25,855 nucleotides of DNA from an uncultured Faecalicatena sp. (GTDB taxonomy: Bacteria > Bacillota > Clostridia > Lachnospirales > Lachnospiraceae): the NCBI GenBank assembly GCA_902489075.1, contig CABTYO010000026.1, positions 1-25,855 of the forward strand, read 5' to 3'. Of this stretch, positions 16,123 through 24,062 are shown in pieces (position 1 is the first letter of the stretch; every line of letters starts with the position of its first letter). Under the pieces are notes generated by a model. It was not told the DNA's origin. It was given only the letters and a program-made list of their open reading frames with translations, and made no database searches. The position numbers and the translations under genes were made by a program.

Positions 16123-17271
16123 ATGACAAACAGTGAAAAAGCATTACAGATGCACGAACAATGGAACGGTAAAATCGAGACTACGGCAAAATCTCACGTG
16201 AATTCCAGGGAAGACCTTGCCATCGCCTACACTCCAGGTGTAGCAGAACCGTGTAAGGTCATCGCCAAAGATCCCGATGCTGCCTATAAATATACCATCA
16301 AAGCGAACACGATCGCCGTCGTATCCGACGGAAGTGCAGTTCTCGGACTCGGCAATATCGGCGCCCGTGCCGCCATGCCGGTCATGGAAGGAAAGGCGGT
16401 TCTTTTCAAGGAATTCGGCGGTGTCAATGCCGTGCCGATCTGCCTGGATACACAGGATACAGAAGAGATCATAAGGACCGTTGTCAACATCGCACCTGCT
16501 TTCGGCGGCATCAATCTGGAAGACATCTCAGCACCGCGCTGCTTTGAGATTGAGGCCCGTTTAAAGGAACTGCTGGATATCCCTGTATTCCACGATGACC
16601 AGCATGGTACAGCCATTGTCGTACTGGCAGGAATCATCAATGCATTAAAGGTCACAGGTAAGAAAAAGGAAGACTGTAAAGTCGTTGTGAACGGCGCAGG
16701 CTCCGCAGGTGTTGCGATTACCAAACTGCTGCTTACATATGGTTTCCCGAATGTGACTATGTGTGATATTAACGGCATCATCAGCAAGGCTTCCCCGAAC
16801 CTGAACTGGATGCAGGAGCAGATGACCGAGGTCACCAACCTGGAAGGAAAGACCGGAACTCTTGCCGATGCACTCGACGGAGCCGACATTTTTGTAGGTG
16901 TGTCCGCTCCGAATATTGTGACAAAAGAGATGGTAGCTTCCATGAACAAGGATGCGATCCTTTTTGCCATGGCCAACCCGGTACCGGAGATCATGCCTGA
17001 CCTTGCTAAAGAAGCCGGTGCAAAGGTCGTTGGAACAGGCCGCTCCGATTTTCCGAACCAGGTGAACAATGTGGTTGCATTCCCGGGCATCTTCAAGGGT
17101 GCACTGGAAGGAAGAGCCACACAGATTACAGAAGATATGAAACTGGCAACTGCCAAAGCCATCGCAGGGCTTGTCGCTGACGAGGATCTCAATGAGAACA
17201 ATATCCTTCCGGAAGCATTTGACCCGCGTGTTGCCGAAGCAGTCAGCAAAGCGGTAAAGGAATTGATATAG
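16123..17271 (+). CDS. Malic enzyme (malate dehydrogenase, decarboxylating)
   Basis: A 382-aa short-form bacterial malic enzyme, converting malate to pyruvate and CO2 with reduction of NAD(P). It shows A-Y-T-P-G-V-A-E-P-C (catalytic tyrosine, about 36), the lysine of M-E-G-K-A-V-L-F (K91), the metal-site segments E-D-I-S-A-P-R-C-F-E-I-E (133-144) and H-D-D-Q-H-G-T-A (157-164), and the dinucleotide-binding N-G-A-G-S-A-G-V-A (190-198). The ATG at 16123 is preferred to 16102: the shorter form begins MTNSEKALQMHEQW as in homologues, with CGAGG 8 nt upstream. Cofactor preference cannot be read with certainty. Its stop codon is directly followed by the start of the radical SAM gene. Confidence 0.95.
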   Translation: MTNSEKALQMHEQWNGKIETTAKSHVNSREDLAIAYTPGVAEPCKVIAKDPDAAYKYTIKANTIAVVSDGSAVLGLGNIGARAAMPVMEGKAVLFKEFGGVNAVPICLDTQDTEEIIRTVVNIAPAFGGINLEDISAPRCFEIEARLKELLDIPVFHDDQHGTAIVVLAGIINALKVTGKKKEDCKVVVNGAGSAGVAITKLLLTYGFPNVTMCDINGIISKASPNLNWMQEQMTEVTNLEGKTGTLADALDGADIFVGVSAPNIVTKEMVASMNKDAILFAMANPVPEIMPDLAKEAGAKVVGTGRSDFPNQVNNVVAFPGIFKGALEGRATQITEDMKLATAKAIAGLVADEDLNENNILPEAFDPRVAEAVSKAVKELI

Positions 17272-18198
17272 ATGAACCGTTGGGGTGAAAAGCGTTACCA
17301 CTCATTAGATTATGATTTAAAGCAGGTTTATGGAGAGAAAGTTTATAAGATCACTCTGGACGGCGGGATGACCTGCCCGAACCGGGACGGAAAAGTGGGA
17401 AGAGGCGGCTGTATTTTCTGCAGCGCCAGCGGTTCCGGCGATTTCGCAGGTTCAAGGTCACTTCCGATTTCCAGGCAGCTCGAGCTTGGGAAGAAGGAAC
17501 TGAACGGCAAACGTCCGGTCCACTCTTACATTGCATACTTTCAGGCATTTACCAATACCTATGCCCCGGTTGGACGGCTGGAAGAACTCTACATGGAGGC
17601 GGTGAAGGATGAGGAAGTCAAGATCCTCTCCATCGCCACCAGACCGGACTGTCTCGGGGATGATATCCTCGAATTACTGGGCAGGGTCAATCAGATCAAA
17701 CCGGTATGGGTAGAACTGGGACTGCAGACGATCCATCCGAAGACCTCTGCTTTTATCCGCAGAGGGTATGACCTTCCTGTTTTCGAACAGGCTGTACAGA
17801 ACCTGCGCAGACTCGGCATCACCGTGATTGTCCATACCATCCTCTTCCTGCCCGGAGAGACAAAGGAACAGATGCTTGAGACCCTTGATTATCTGAATCA
17901 TATGGATATTCAGGGAATAAAGCTCCAGCTTCTGCATATCTTAAAAGGGACAGACCTTGCAGCGGAATATGGAAAACAGCCCTTCCCGGTTCCCGACATG
18001 ATGGAGTATATCCAGTTTCTGGGAACCTGTATCTCACGAATGAATCCCCGGATCACGATTCACCGGCTGACGGGTGACGGACCAAGCGAACTTCTGATCG
18101 CGCCTTTGTGGACGAGTCAGAAGAGAACTGTACTAAACACACTGCACCGCTATCTGAAAGAACAGGATATCTGGCAGGGAAAGGAGTATCATGAGTGA
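17272..18198 (+). CDS. TIGR01212 (YhcC-like) radical SAM protein
   Basis: A 308-aa radical SAM protein of the YhcC/TIGR01212 group. The N-terminus R-Y-H-S-L-D-Y-D-L-K-x-x-Y-G-x-K-V-Y-K-I-x-L-D-G-G-x-T-C-P-N-R-D-G is the family hallmark. The cluster cysteines are C35, C47 and C50 (C-P-N-R-D-G...G-G-C-I-F-C); the wide first spacing is normal for this group. S-x-x-T-R-P-D-C and W-V-E-L-G-L-Q-T follow. The reaction is not established. The start ATG is immediately after the malic enzyme stop (0-nt spacing) and the end overlaps the DUF4364 gene by 8 nt, so the three genes form a coupled operon. Confidence 0.93.
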   Translation: MNRWGEKRYHSLDYDLKQVYGEKVYKITLDGGMTCPNRDGKVGRGGCIFCSASGSGDFAGSRSLPISRQLELGKKELNGKRPVHSYIAYFQAFTNTYAPVGRLEELYMEAVKDEEVKILSIATRPDCLGDDILELLGRVNQIKPVWVELGLQTIHPKTSAFIRRGYDLPVFEQAVQNLRRLGITVIVHTILFLPGETKEQMLETLDYLNHMDIQGIKLQLLHILKGTDLAAEYGKQPFPVPDMMEYIQFLGTCISRMNPRITIHRLTGDGPSELLIAPLWTSQKRTVLNTLHRYLKEQDIWQGKEYHE

Positions 18199-18703
18199 AA
18201 CTTATACATTATATAAGCTGATTGTATTATACATGCTGGAGAGGGTTGATTTCCCTCTGACAACATCTCAGATTTCAGAATTTATACTGGACAAAGGATA
18301 CACGACCTACTTTAAGCTGCAGGAGACACTGGCTGAAATGGTGGATTCCGGCCTCTTGAAGGTTGAGACGACTCACAACAGAACTCTGTACCATCTGACT
18401 GCAAACGGGGAGGAGACGATCCAGTTCTTCAGGAATAAGATTTCTCCCGCCATTCAGAAGGATATCGATGAATTCTTAAGCGAAAAAAGATATGATCTTA
18501 AGGAAGAGGTTGCTATTAAATCCGATTATTATCTGAACACAAATCATGAATATGAGGTTCAGTGCCAGATTACAGAAAATGGTTTCAACCTGATCGACCT
18601 GAAACTGACTGTTCCCACGGAGGTCGAGGCCGAAACCATTGCCAATAACTGGTCAACACAGAGCCAGGAGATCTATACGTTACTCCTGACGAAGCTTCTC
18701 TAA
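18191..18703 (+). CDS. DUF4364 family winged-helix-like protein
   Basis: A 170-aa DUF4364 protein. The first ~75 residues (L-Y-K-L-I-V-L-Y-M-L-x-x-V...L-T-T-S-Q-I-S-E-F-I-L...L-x-x-T-L-A-E-M-V-D-S-G-L-L-K) read as a winged helix-turn-helix. The remainder is an alpha/beta domain with no known motif. It is probably a DNA-binding regulator or accessory protein; its target is unknown. AAAGGAG lies before the ATG inside the upstream gene (8-nt overlap). Its last 24 nt overlap the 3' end of rarA on the opposite strand. Confidence 0.85.
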   Translation: MSETYTLYKLIVLYMLERVDFPLTTSQISEFILDKGYTTYFKLQETLAEMVDSGLLKVETTHNRTLYHLTANGEETIQFFRNKISPAIQKDIDEFLSEKRYDLKEEVAIKSDYYLNTNHEYEVQCQITENGFNLIDLKLTVPTEVEAETIANNWSTQSQEIYTLLLTKLL

Positions 18704-19996
18704 ATGCTCTTTGATTGTCTTTTCATACCCCAGGACGCCCGGTTCGTAGAATCTGGCGTCTTTTATTTCATCCGGCAGATACTGCTGGTTCACATAGTGG
18801 TTCGGGTAATCATGTGCATACTTGTATCCAATCCCATGTCCCAACTTTTGTGATCCCTTATAATGTGCATCCAGAAGATGGGCAGGCACTGTAGTCTTTT
18901 CATGCTTCACACTCTCCATCGCCGCAAAAATCGCATTGGTCGCAGAATTGCTCTTCGGTGCAGAGGCAACATAGGTCACTGCCTGGGCCAGAATAATCTG
19001 GGATTCCGGCATTCCAATCCGCTCCACAGCCTGTGCCGCAGACACCGCCACGGTCAGCGCCATGGGATCCGCATTGCCCACATCCTCAGAGGCACAGATC
19101 ATAATCCGCCTTGCAATAAACTTGATATCCTCTCCCGCATAAAGCATCTTGGCAAGATAATAGACCGCCGCATCCGGATCAGATCCCCGCATACTCTTAA
19201 TAAAAGCGGAAATCGTATCATAATGATTATCCCCGGTCTTATCGTAACGCACGACTCTCTTCTGAATACACTCCGATGCCACATCCAGGGTAATATGTAT
19301 CTTCCCGTCCTCACTGCGCTGCGTCGTGAGAACTCCCAGTTCCACAGCATTGAGCGCATTCCTCGCGTCCCCGCCGGATACATCTGCCAGGAATTCCAGC
19401 GCGTCTTCATCGATCTCGGCTTTGAAGCTTCCCATCCCTTTTTTATCATCATAGACCGCACGCTTTAAAAGTGTCTTCACATCTTCTTTGCTCAAAGACT
19501 TGAGTTCGAACACACTGGAACGAGACAGAAGTGCCCCATTCACCTCAAAATAGGGATTCTCCGTCGTCGCCCCGATCAGCGTGATTGTGCCGTCCTCCAC
19601 ATAAGGGAGAAGATAATCCTGCTGCCCCTTATTGAAACGGTGGATCTCATCGATGAACAGAATCGTCTTCTTCTGATACATTCCGAGGAGTTCCTTCGCT
19701 CCCTTAACGACTTCTTCCATATCCTTTTTTCCCGCGATCGTGGCATTGATCTGCTTAAATTCCGCACTCGTCGTATTCGCGATCACCTTCGCAAGCGTCG
19801 TCTTCCCTGTCCCCGGAGGGCCATAAAAAATCAGGGAACCAAGCTTATCCGCCTTGATTGCGCGGTATAACAGCTTGTCCTTTCCGATAATGTGCTGCTG
19901 CCCTACCACCTCTTCCAGTGAGGTCGGGCGCATCCTGGATGCAAGCGGAGACTCCTTCTCCTGCTTTGTTTCTCTCATATAATCAAATAAATCCAT
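18680..19996 (-). CDS. rarA: Replication-associated recombination protein A (RarA/MgsA)
   Basis: A 438-aa AAA+ ATPase. It shows R-M-R-P-x-S-L-E-E-V-V-G-Q-x-H (21-35), Walker A G-P-P-G-T-G-K-T (59-66) and Walker B L-F-I-D-E-I-H-R-F-N-K (113-123), then S-G-G-D-A-R-N-A-L-N-A-V-E sensor 2. The C-terminal clamp-interaction and tetramerisation region is present (M-I-C-A-S-E-D-V-G-N-A-D-P; G-Y-K-Y-A-H-D-Y-P-N-H-Y-V-N-Q-Q-Y-L-P). RarA acts at stalled replication forks and in recombination. It is full length. The 3' end overlaps DUF4364 tail-to-tail by 24 bp. Confidence 0.96.
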   Translation of the reverse strand: MDLFDYMRETKQEKESPLASRMRPTSLEEVVGQQHIIGKDKLLYRAIKADKLGSLIFYGPPGTGKTTLAKVIANTTSAEFKQINATIAGKKDMEEVVKGAKELLGMYQKKTILFIDEIHRFNKGQQDYLLPYVEDGTITLIGATTENPYFEVNGALLSRSSVFELKSLSKEDVKTLLKRAVYDDKKGMGSFKAEIDEDALEFLADVSGGDARNALNAVELGVLTTQRSEDGKIHITLDVASECIQKRVVRYDKTGDNHYDTISAFIKSMRGSDPDAAVYYLAKMLYAGEDIKFIARRIMICASEDVGNADPMALTVAVSAAQAVERIGMPESQIILAQAVTYVASAPKSNSATNAIFAAMESVKHEKTTVPAHLLDAHYKGSQKLGHGIGYKYAHDYPNHYVNQQYLPDEIKDARFYEPGVLGYEKTIKEHLEKLRQE

Positions 19997-20024
19997 TTTC
20001 TAAACTCCATTCTTTATGCCGAAA

Positions 20025-20663
20025 CTATATATTTTGAATAATTCTCTGCATTTCATCATCCTGCAGCAATGTCATTATTTTTTTCTCACCAGAAAAAGCC
20101 TCCAAATGACAGTGTGCTTTTTCTGGTCTTTCCAAAACACAGCAATCCTTATACCAGCATTTTCCCATGAAATCGCCTTTTACGCTCCATTCATCCACAT
20201 CTGTCAGCTCATTAGTCAAAGATTTCATTACACGTTCCGTAGAATAATATTTAAATCCCATCACCAGCTCTCTTTTTAAAGTGACGTGATACTCTTTTTC
20301 ATCTAAAACAGTAAAACTTTTTGCTGACAGATTTAGCCCATCACAATTTCTCATGAAAAGCATATATTGATTACTTTTCTCAAAGTTGATAAACTTCCGG
20401 TCTTCATCATTTAAAATTATATCTGCATTATCAATTACAATAAATTTATTCCTGCAGGACTTTAATTCCATATGAAAATCATCACTTTTATAGTTGAAAA
20501 GCTTAATTGCACTATAATCATCTGTCAGTTTCAAGTCCTCAAGCAGCTCATACAAATAGGTTTTTCCAGTAGCGCTGTCACCACGGACTAAGGTAATCCT
20601 ATCTTCCAATTCCAAATGATAAGAAAAAGGATACGCCTCAAAATCAACTGTTTTATAGATCAT
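20025..20663 (-). CDS. Small P-loop NTPase of unknown function
   Basis: A 212-aa protein. Walker A G-D-S-A-T-G-K-T is at 28-35 and a Walker B-like F-I-V-I-D-N-A-D at 74-81, so it is an NTPase of minimal size. The fold after Walker B has no sensor or lid motif that I recognise. It contains several cysteines toward the C-terminus (C169, C174, C175, C185). No signal peptide or membrane segment. The ATG at 20663 follows AAAGGAGAG by 7-8 nt and overlaps the stop of the upstream gene by 11 nt, so the two are translationally coupled. An in-frame start at 20720 is less likely. The pair is AT-richer than its neighbours, suggesting transfer. The function is unknown. Confidence 0.8.
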   Translation of the reverse strand: MIYKTVDFEAYPFSYHLELEDRITLVRGDSATGKTYLYELLEDLKLTDDYSAIKLFNYKSDDFHMELKSCRNKFIVIDNADIILNDEDRKFINFEKSNQYMLFMRNCDGLNLSAKSFTVLDEKEYHVTLKRELVMGFKYYSTERVMKSLTNELTDVDEWSVKGDFMGKCWYKDCCVLERPEKAHCHLEAFSGEKKIMTLLQDDEMQRIIQNI

Positions 20664-21114
20664 CCTCAGCTCTCCTTTCATATTCCTTTGTCCACCATTG
20701 TTCGTAACCAGCTCGTCCAACCACTACATCTGAGTCATTAATACAGATTTTAACATCTTTCCCTATCTTAAAACGTTCTGGTCTACTCATATAAATGTGA
20801 ATATTATCCATCTGAAACAATAACTCCAGTACATTTCTACCACATTCTTCTGTACTGACAACCTTTCCTGGATTCTTTACAATATTCAGATAGGTTTTAC
20901 AGCCGCTCGAAAGATTTCGTATTGTTCCCAGACCATACTTGGTTTCTATATGGTTATCCTGGGTTACCTTTGCTTCATCGATTACCGCAATCACCTTTTT
21001 ATCATCCTCTGATAAACTCTGATTACTGGTATGCAAATTGAAGTATAAGTCGTTTTTCAAAATCCAGTTATTACTTTCCTGCTTTTCCGTATAAAGATAA
21101 ATCAATTTCTTCAC
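20653..21114 (-). CDS. Unknown 153-aa protein, partner of P-loop NTPase
   Basis: A 153-aa soluble protein with no signal peptide or membrane segment. The middle (G-x-I-R-N-L-S-S-G-C-K-T-Y-L-N-I) and the following E-C-G-R-N-V-L-E-L-L...I-H-I-Y-M-S-R-P-E-R-F resemble what I remember of the DUF4869 family (LSgGvKtLil...aCGdNc...lHh), a small family of Firmicutes; this is from memory and should be treated as weak. It begins MKKLIYLYTEKQESNNWILKNDLYFN and ends with a charged, Trp-containing tail (YEQWWTKEYERRAEDDL). It overlaps the NTPase gene by 11 nt and must be expressed with it. The function is unknown. Confidence 0.7.
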   Translation of the reverse strand: MKKLIYLYTEKQESNNWILKNDLYFNLHTSNQSLSEDDKKVIAVIDEAKVTQDNHIETKYGLGTIRNLSSGCKTYLNIVKNPGKVVSTEECGRNVLELLFQMDNIHIYMSRPERFKIGKDVKICINDSDVVVGRAGYEQWWTKEYERRAEDDL

Positions 21115-21147
21115 CTGCCTTCTTGTATCAGCCGAGACAAAATTATC

Positions 21148-21996
21148 CTACTTACTGTTCCACTGCCCAATCACTTCATTTACCGTAGAAACGGTGACGA
21201 ACACCTGCTTCTGTGTGGTATGCAGATAATTCAGCAGTAACTTGTATTCCTGCTGTGCCAGAATCGTGATAAGCTCCGTCCTTGTCTTACCATCATATGC
21301 ACCACGGGCCTCATAAAGAGTCACACCCCTGCCCAGTTCATTCATGATATACTTCTGGATCTCCTGGTAATCGTCTGAGAGAATACATACTCTCTTCCTC
21401 TTGTTGAATCCATCGATAAAATAGTCCACCGCAATCCCGTTGGCATAGGTGCCAAGGATACTGACAACAAATGTGGAAAAATCATATACCAGAAGAGAAG
21501 TCGCCGCAGTTACCATTCCTGCTGCCGTCACAGCTTTTCCGATCTCCATGTGGGTAAATTTATTGATAATCTTTGCCACAATGTCAAGCCCGCCGGAGGA
21601 CGCATTCACATGAAATAAAAGTGCCTGTCCGAGGGCAACCAGCAGAACATATGTGATCAGATCATAGACCGGATTGCCTGTCACCGAATGGACTACCGGG
21701 ACGATCCTCTCATAGATCCATAAAAATACCGGAAGAAGCATCGAAGTATACACTGTCTTCGCCCCAAACTCCTTTCCGATAAAGATAAAACCTATAACCA
21801 GAAGTACTACATTCAGTATAAAGGTAAGGATGGAAAGCTGGATTCCCGTAAGCTGGGATATTACCAGCGCCAGACCGGAAATACTGCCCACAACGATTTT
21901 GCTTGGAACCATAAAGAAATACACTGCGGCAGCTACTAACATCATACCAAAAGTGATGATGATAAATTCACGAACCAGATTCTTCTTTGAATTCAT
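21148..21996 (-). CDS. YitT-family membrane protein (DUF2179)
   Basis: A 282-aa YitT-family protein. The N-terminal ~190 residues hold five to six membrane segments (F-I-I-I-T-F-G-M-M-L-V-A-A-A-V-Y-F-F, with the family N-S-S-G-G-x-D-I-V-A-K-like signature here ASSGGLDIVAKII). The C-terminal cytoplasmic DUF2179 domain starts near R-K-R-V-C-I-L-S-D-D and includes R-G-V-T-L-Y-E-A-R-G-A-Y, T-E-L-I-T-I and the terminal V-x-E-V-I-G-x-W. The function is unknown. The ATG at 21996 is chosen because AGAGGAG lies before it and the residues upstream are not membrane-like; the in-frame start at 22155 would extend into the repeat region. Confidence 0.9.
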   Translation of the reverse strand: MNSKKNLVREFIIITFGMMLVAAAVYFFMVPSKIVVGSISGLALVISQLTGIQLSILTFILNVVLLVIGFIFIGKEFGAKTVYTSMLLPVFLWIYERIVPVVHSVTGNPVYDLITYVLLVALGQALLFHVNASSGGLDIVAKIINKFTHMEIGKAVTAAGMVTAATSLLVYDFSTFVVSILGTYANGIAVDYFIDGFNKRKRVCILSDDYQEIQKYIMNELGRGVTLYEARGAYDGKTRTELITILAQQEYKLLLNYLHTTQKQVFVTVSTVNEVIGQWNSK

Positions 21997-22107
21997 TTTT
22001 AATCTCCTCTTCTTGACATATTCAGTTTTATTGTACCAGACGGCGGGCATCGCGTATAGGCATCGGATGCAATCCCCAATTATTGCACCTTGAAGACTAT
22101 TAAAAAA

Positions 22108-22290
22108 CTCGCCAGCTTCGAGCATTATACCATAAATCCTAAGCTCGTAAAACACCTCGCTAATGATTTAGGTATATGTCTTAACAGGCTCGAAAAGACC
22201 TCGCCAGCTTCGAGCATTATACCACAATTTCCAAACTCCATAAAGCCCTTGCCAGGTATTTAGATACATATCTCATTAAGCGCCAAACAA
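22108..22290. repeat. Two tandem ~92-bp imperfect repeats
   Basis: Unit 1 starts at 22108 and unit 2 at 22200. The first 25 nt of each are identical (CTCGCCAGCTTCGAGCATTA plus TACCA). After that the copies diverge but still align over a TTTAGgTAtATgTCT-like block (about 22167-22181 and 22259-22273) and end near GCTCG/GCGCC. A GCTCGAA/TTCGAGC inverted repeat (22188-22194 with 22209-22215) bridges the two units. They lie in the intergenic region between yitT and the beta-lactamase-like gene. No coding potential seen. Confidence 0.8.
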
Positions 22291-22315
22291 ACTTTCCAAT
22301 TTTTGCTATTTCCCC

Positions 22316-22349
22316 TTGACATTCCAATCTGTAATATATATAATTACAG
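22316..22349 (+). promoter_or_regulatory. Consensus sigma-A promoter with palindromic operator
   Basis: TTGACA (22316-22321), exactly 17 nt, TATAAT (22339-22344): a perfect consensus. The palindrome CTGTAAT-N7-ATTACAG (22329-22349) covers the -10 box. A promoter this strong would normally be held by a repressor, and the palindrome is where one would bind. The implied leader to the start codon is about 117 nt and contains a GGACAAT/ATTGTCC stem (22387-22393 with 22437-22443). Confidence 0.8.
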
Positions 22350-22467
22350 TATAAACAGTAACTTTTATAGATACAGAATACTTTTAGGACAATGCCACAG
22401 AAATATTATTCCTGATTACAACAGCCAATGGAGAAAATTGTCCGATCATAAGAAAGGAAGGCGCAAA

Positions 22468-23997
22468 ATGAACACAAGAGAACATGAAACGATGAAACTT
22501 AGAGGCAGCGCAGACGTATCCTACCTGGGGAAGACGGTAGATGAGATGATCTGGGCATTCATGCGCCAGGAAAATATTCCCGGTCTGACACTGGCTATTG
22601 TTCAGGCACCGTATATTCCAAGAGTCGTTGGCTATGGAGTCTCCGACGCTGGACAGAAACGTCTTGCTTCTGCCAATACCATGTGGCCGGCAGGTCCCAT
22701 TTCTCAGGCATTTACCGCTGTAGCAGTGATGCAGCTTTACGAAGACGGCAGTCTGGATATCCACAAGACTGCCAGTACCTACATAACCGATCTGCCCGAA
22801 TCCTGGAAGAATATCACCATCCTGCAATTGCTCCGCCACGCATCCGGGCTGCCCGATTACCGTGAGAACGAAGCGTGGGATGCATACCGGGACTGGAAAT
22901 TCGATGAACTGATCCGTCTGGTTTCCTCCCAGCCGCTGCACTTTAATTCAGGAGACGATGTAGAACAGAGTGCAACGAATTTCCTGCTTCTGACGGAAAT
23001 CATTGAACGCGTAAGCAAAATGTCTTATCACGATTTCGTTACCGAACGACAGATTCAGTTTTTGGGGCTGCGCCACACCGGATTTGCAGAAGATCTGGAT
23101 AATTTTACCCATGAGGACGTATCTCTTACCGAAAATATCCATCAGATCTTTAAGAAGAATGGAGCTTATATCGATCCTGCCGAGCCTGCTGCAAGCTATG
23201 ATGCAGACGGAAATTTACTCCCCCGCGTCTCCTCTTCTGCACTGAAAGGCTTTTCAGATATCTGGGCTTCGGCGCAGGATATCTCCTTCTGGGATATTGG
23301 TCTCGCAGGCGGCGTACTGATCCACGAGCCTGAGCACCGCTTAATGATCTATGCTCCATGGAAGCTCCCGGACGGGCGTGAAATGCCTGCTGTTGCCGGA
23401 TGGCAGTTCTATAAACATCGCGGACTCATGGATATTAAGGGCAGCGTCCCTGGCTACTCTTCCTTCCTCAGCCGTTTCACACACCCGGAAGAACTGGTCT
23501 GTGTCACCTTACTTGCCAATCGGGAAGGGATAGATTTTACAAATCTGGGCCGCCGGATTGCCGGTGCGTTCGGTGACCTGCTCTCCACGAATTACGATGA
23601 CAACAAGCTCTATCTCATGGAGGGACAGCTGTCCGTTGACGAGACAACAGCCCGATTAGAAAAAGAACTTGCCACACGGGGAATCCCGCTCTTTGCCAAA
23701 TTTGACCACACGGAAAATGCCAGACAGGCCGGGCTTGATCTCCGCCCCACTACCGTGCTGGTATTCGGATCACCGAAGGTAGGGACCTCACTGATGCAGG
23801 CGGATCAAAGTGTCTCTCTGGAACTTCCGCTTCGAATCTCCATCTGGGAAGACGAAGCCGGCAGTACCTGGCTCGCATTCCCAAGGCTTGCACCTTTGAT
23901 GGCTGATTATAGTCTCTCTGAGAATCCAACTGTATCTAAAATGGAAATGCTCATGGAGGAACTTGTCCGTAAAGCGGGCAGTATCTACGAACGATAA
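22468..23997 (+). CDS. Serine beta-lactamase-like pseudoenzyme fused to DUF302
   Basis: A 509-aa two-domain protein. Residues 20-375 have the class C beta-lactamase/PBP4* layout: I-P-G-L-T-L-A-I-V (37-45), the alpha-2 segment A-F-T-A-V-A-V-M-Q-L (81-90), I-T-I-L-Q-L-L-R-H-A-S-G-L (116-128) and H-R-G (317-319). The nucleophile motif S-x-x-K is replaced by P-I-S-Q (77-80) and Y-x-N by Q-S-A (167-169), so ordinary acyl-enzyme chemistry looks impossible. Residues about 385-500 match DUF302: G-I-P-L-F-A-K-F-D-H...N-A-R-Q-A-G-L-D-L-R-P-T, then F-G-S-P-K-V-G-T-S-L-M-Q and L-E-L-P-L-R-I. There is no signal peptide, so it is cytoplasmic. AAAGGAAGG precedes the ATG at 22468; the longer in-frame start at 22303 is upstream of the promoter. 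The function is unknown. Confidence 0.88.
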   Translation: MNTREHETMKLRGSADVSYLGKTVDEMIWAFMRQENIPGLTLAIVQAPYIPRVVGYGVSDAGQKRLASANTMWPAGPISQAFTAVAVMQLYEDGSLDIHKTASTYITDLPESWKNITILQLLRHASGLPDYRENEAWDAYRDWKFDELIRLVSSQPLHFNSGDDVEQSATNFLLLTEIIERVSKMSYHDFVTERQIQFLGLRHTGFAEDLDNFTHEDVSLTENIHQIFKKNGAYIDPAEPAASYDADGNLLPRVSSSALKGFSDIWASAQDISFWDIGLAGGVLIHEPEHRLMIYAPWKLPDGREMPAVAGWQFYKHRGLMDIKGSVPGYSSFLSRFTHPEELVCVTLLANREGIDFTNLGRRIAGAFGDLLSTNYDDNKLYLMEGQLSVDETTARLEKELATRGIPLFAKFDHTENARQAGLDLRPTTVLVFGSPKVGTSLMQADQSVSLELPLRISIWEDEAGSTWLAFPRLAPLMADYSLSENPTVSKMEMLMEELVRKAGSIYER

Positions 23998-24004
23998 ACA
24001 GGCA

Positions 24005-24052
24005 GAGGCTGCAGCTTTCATGATAAAATTCATGAAGGCGGCAGCCTCTTTT
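24005..24052. terminator. Strong hairpin terminator between convergent genes
   Basis: GAGGCTGC (24005-24012) pairs with GCAGCCTC (24041-24048), with an inner TTTCATGA/TCATGAAG stem, followed by TTTT on the plus strand. It ends the beta-lactamase-like gene and, because it is symmetrical, could also act on tcdA transcription. Confidence 0.85.
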
Positions 24053-24062
24053 CCTGTTCTCT

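Noticed and set aside
16284..17249. 321-aa open frame antisense to malic enzyme
   Set aside because: Ser/Ala-rich shadow translation of a strongly conserved gene.
18863..19468. 201-aa plus-strand frame opposite rarA
   Set aside because: Arg/His-rich shadow of the AAA+ gene with no motif.
21997..22155. Longer N-terminus of the YitT-family protein
   Set aside because: The added residues are not family-like and run into the tandem repeats; 21996 has AGAGGAG.
22108..22290. CRISPR array
   Set aside because: Only two units, ~92-bp period with divergent internal sequence, no spacer/repeat pattern and no cas genes.
22303..22467. Longer N-terminus of the beta-lactamase-like protein (55 extra residues)
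   Set aside because: The extension would start upstream of the consensus promoter and lacks a ribosome-binding site; 22468 has AAAGGAAGG.
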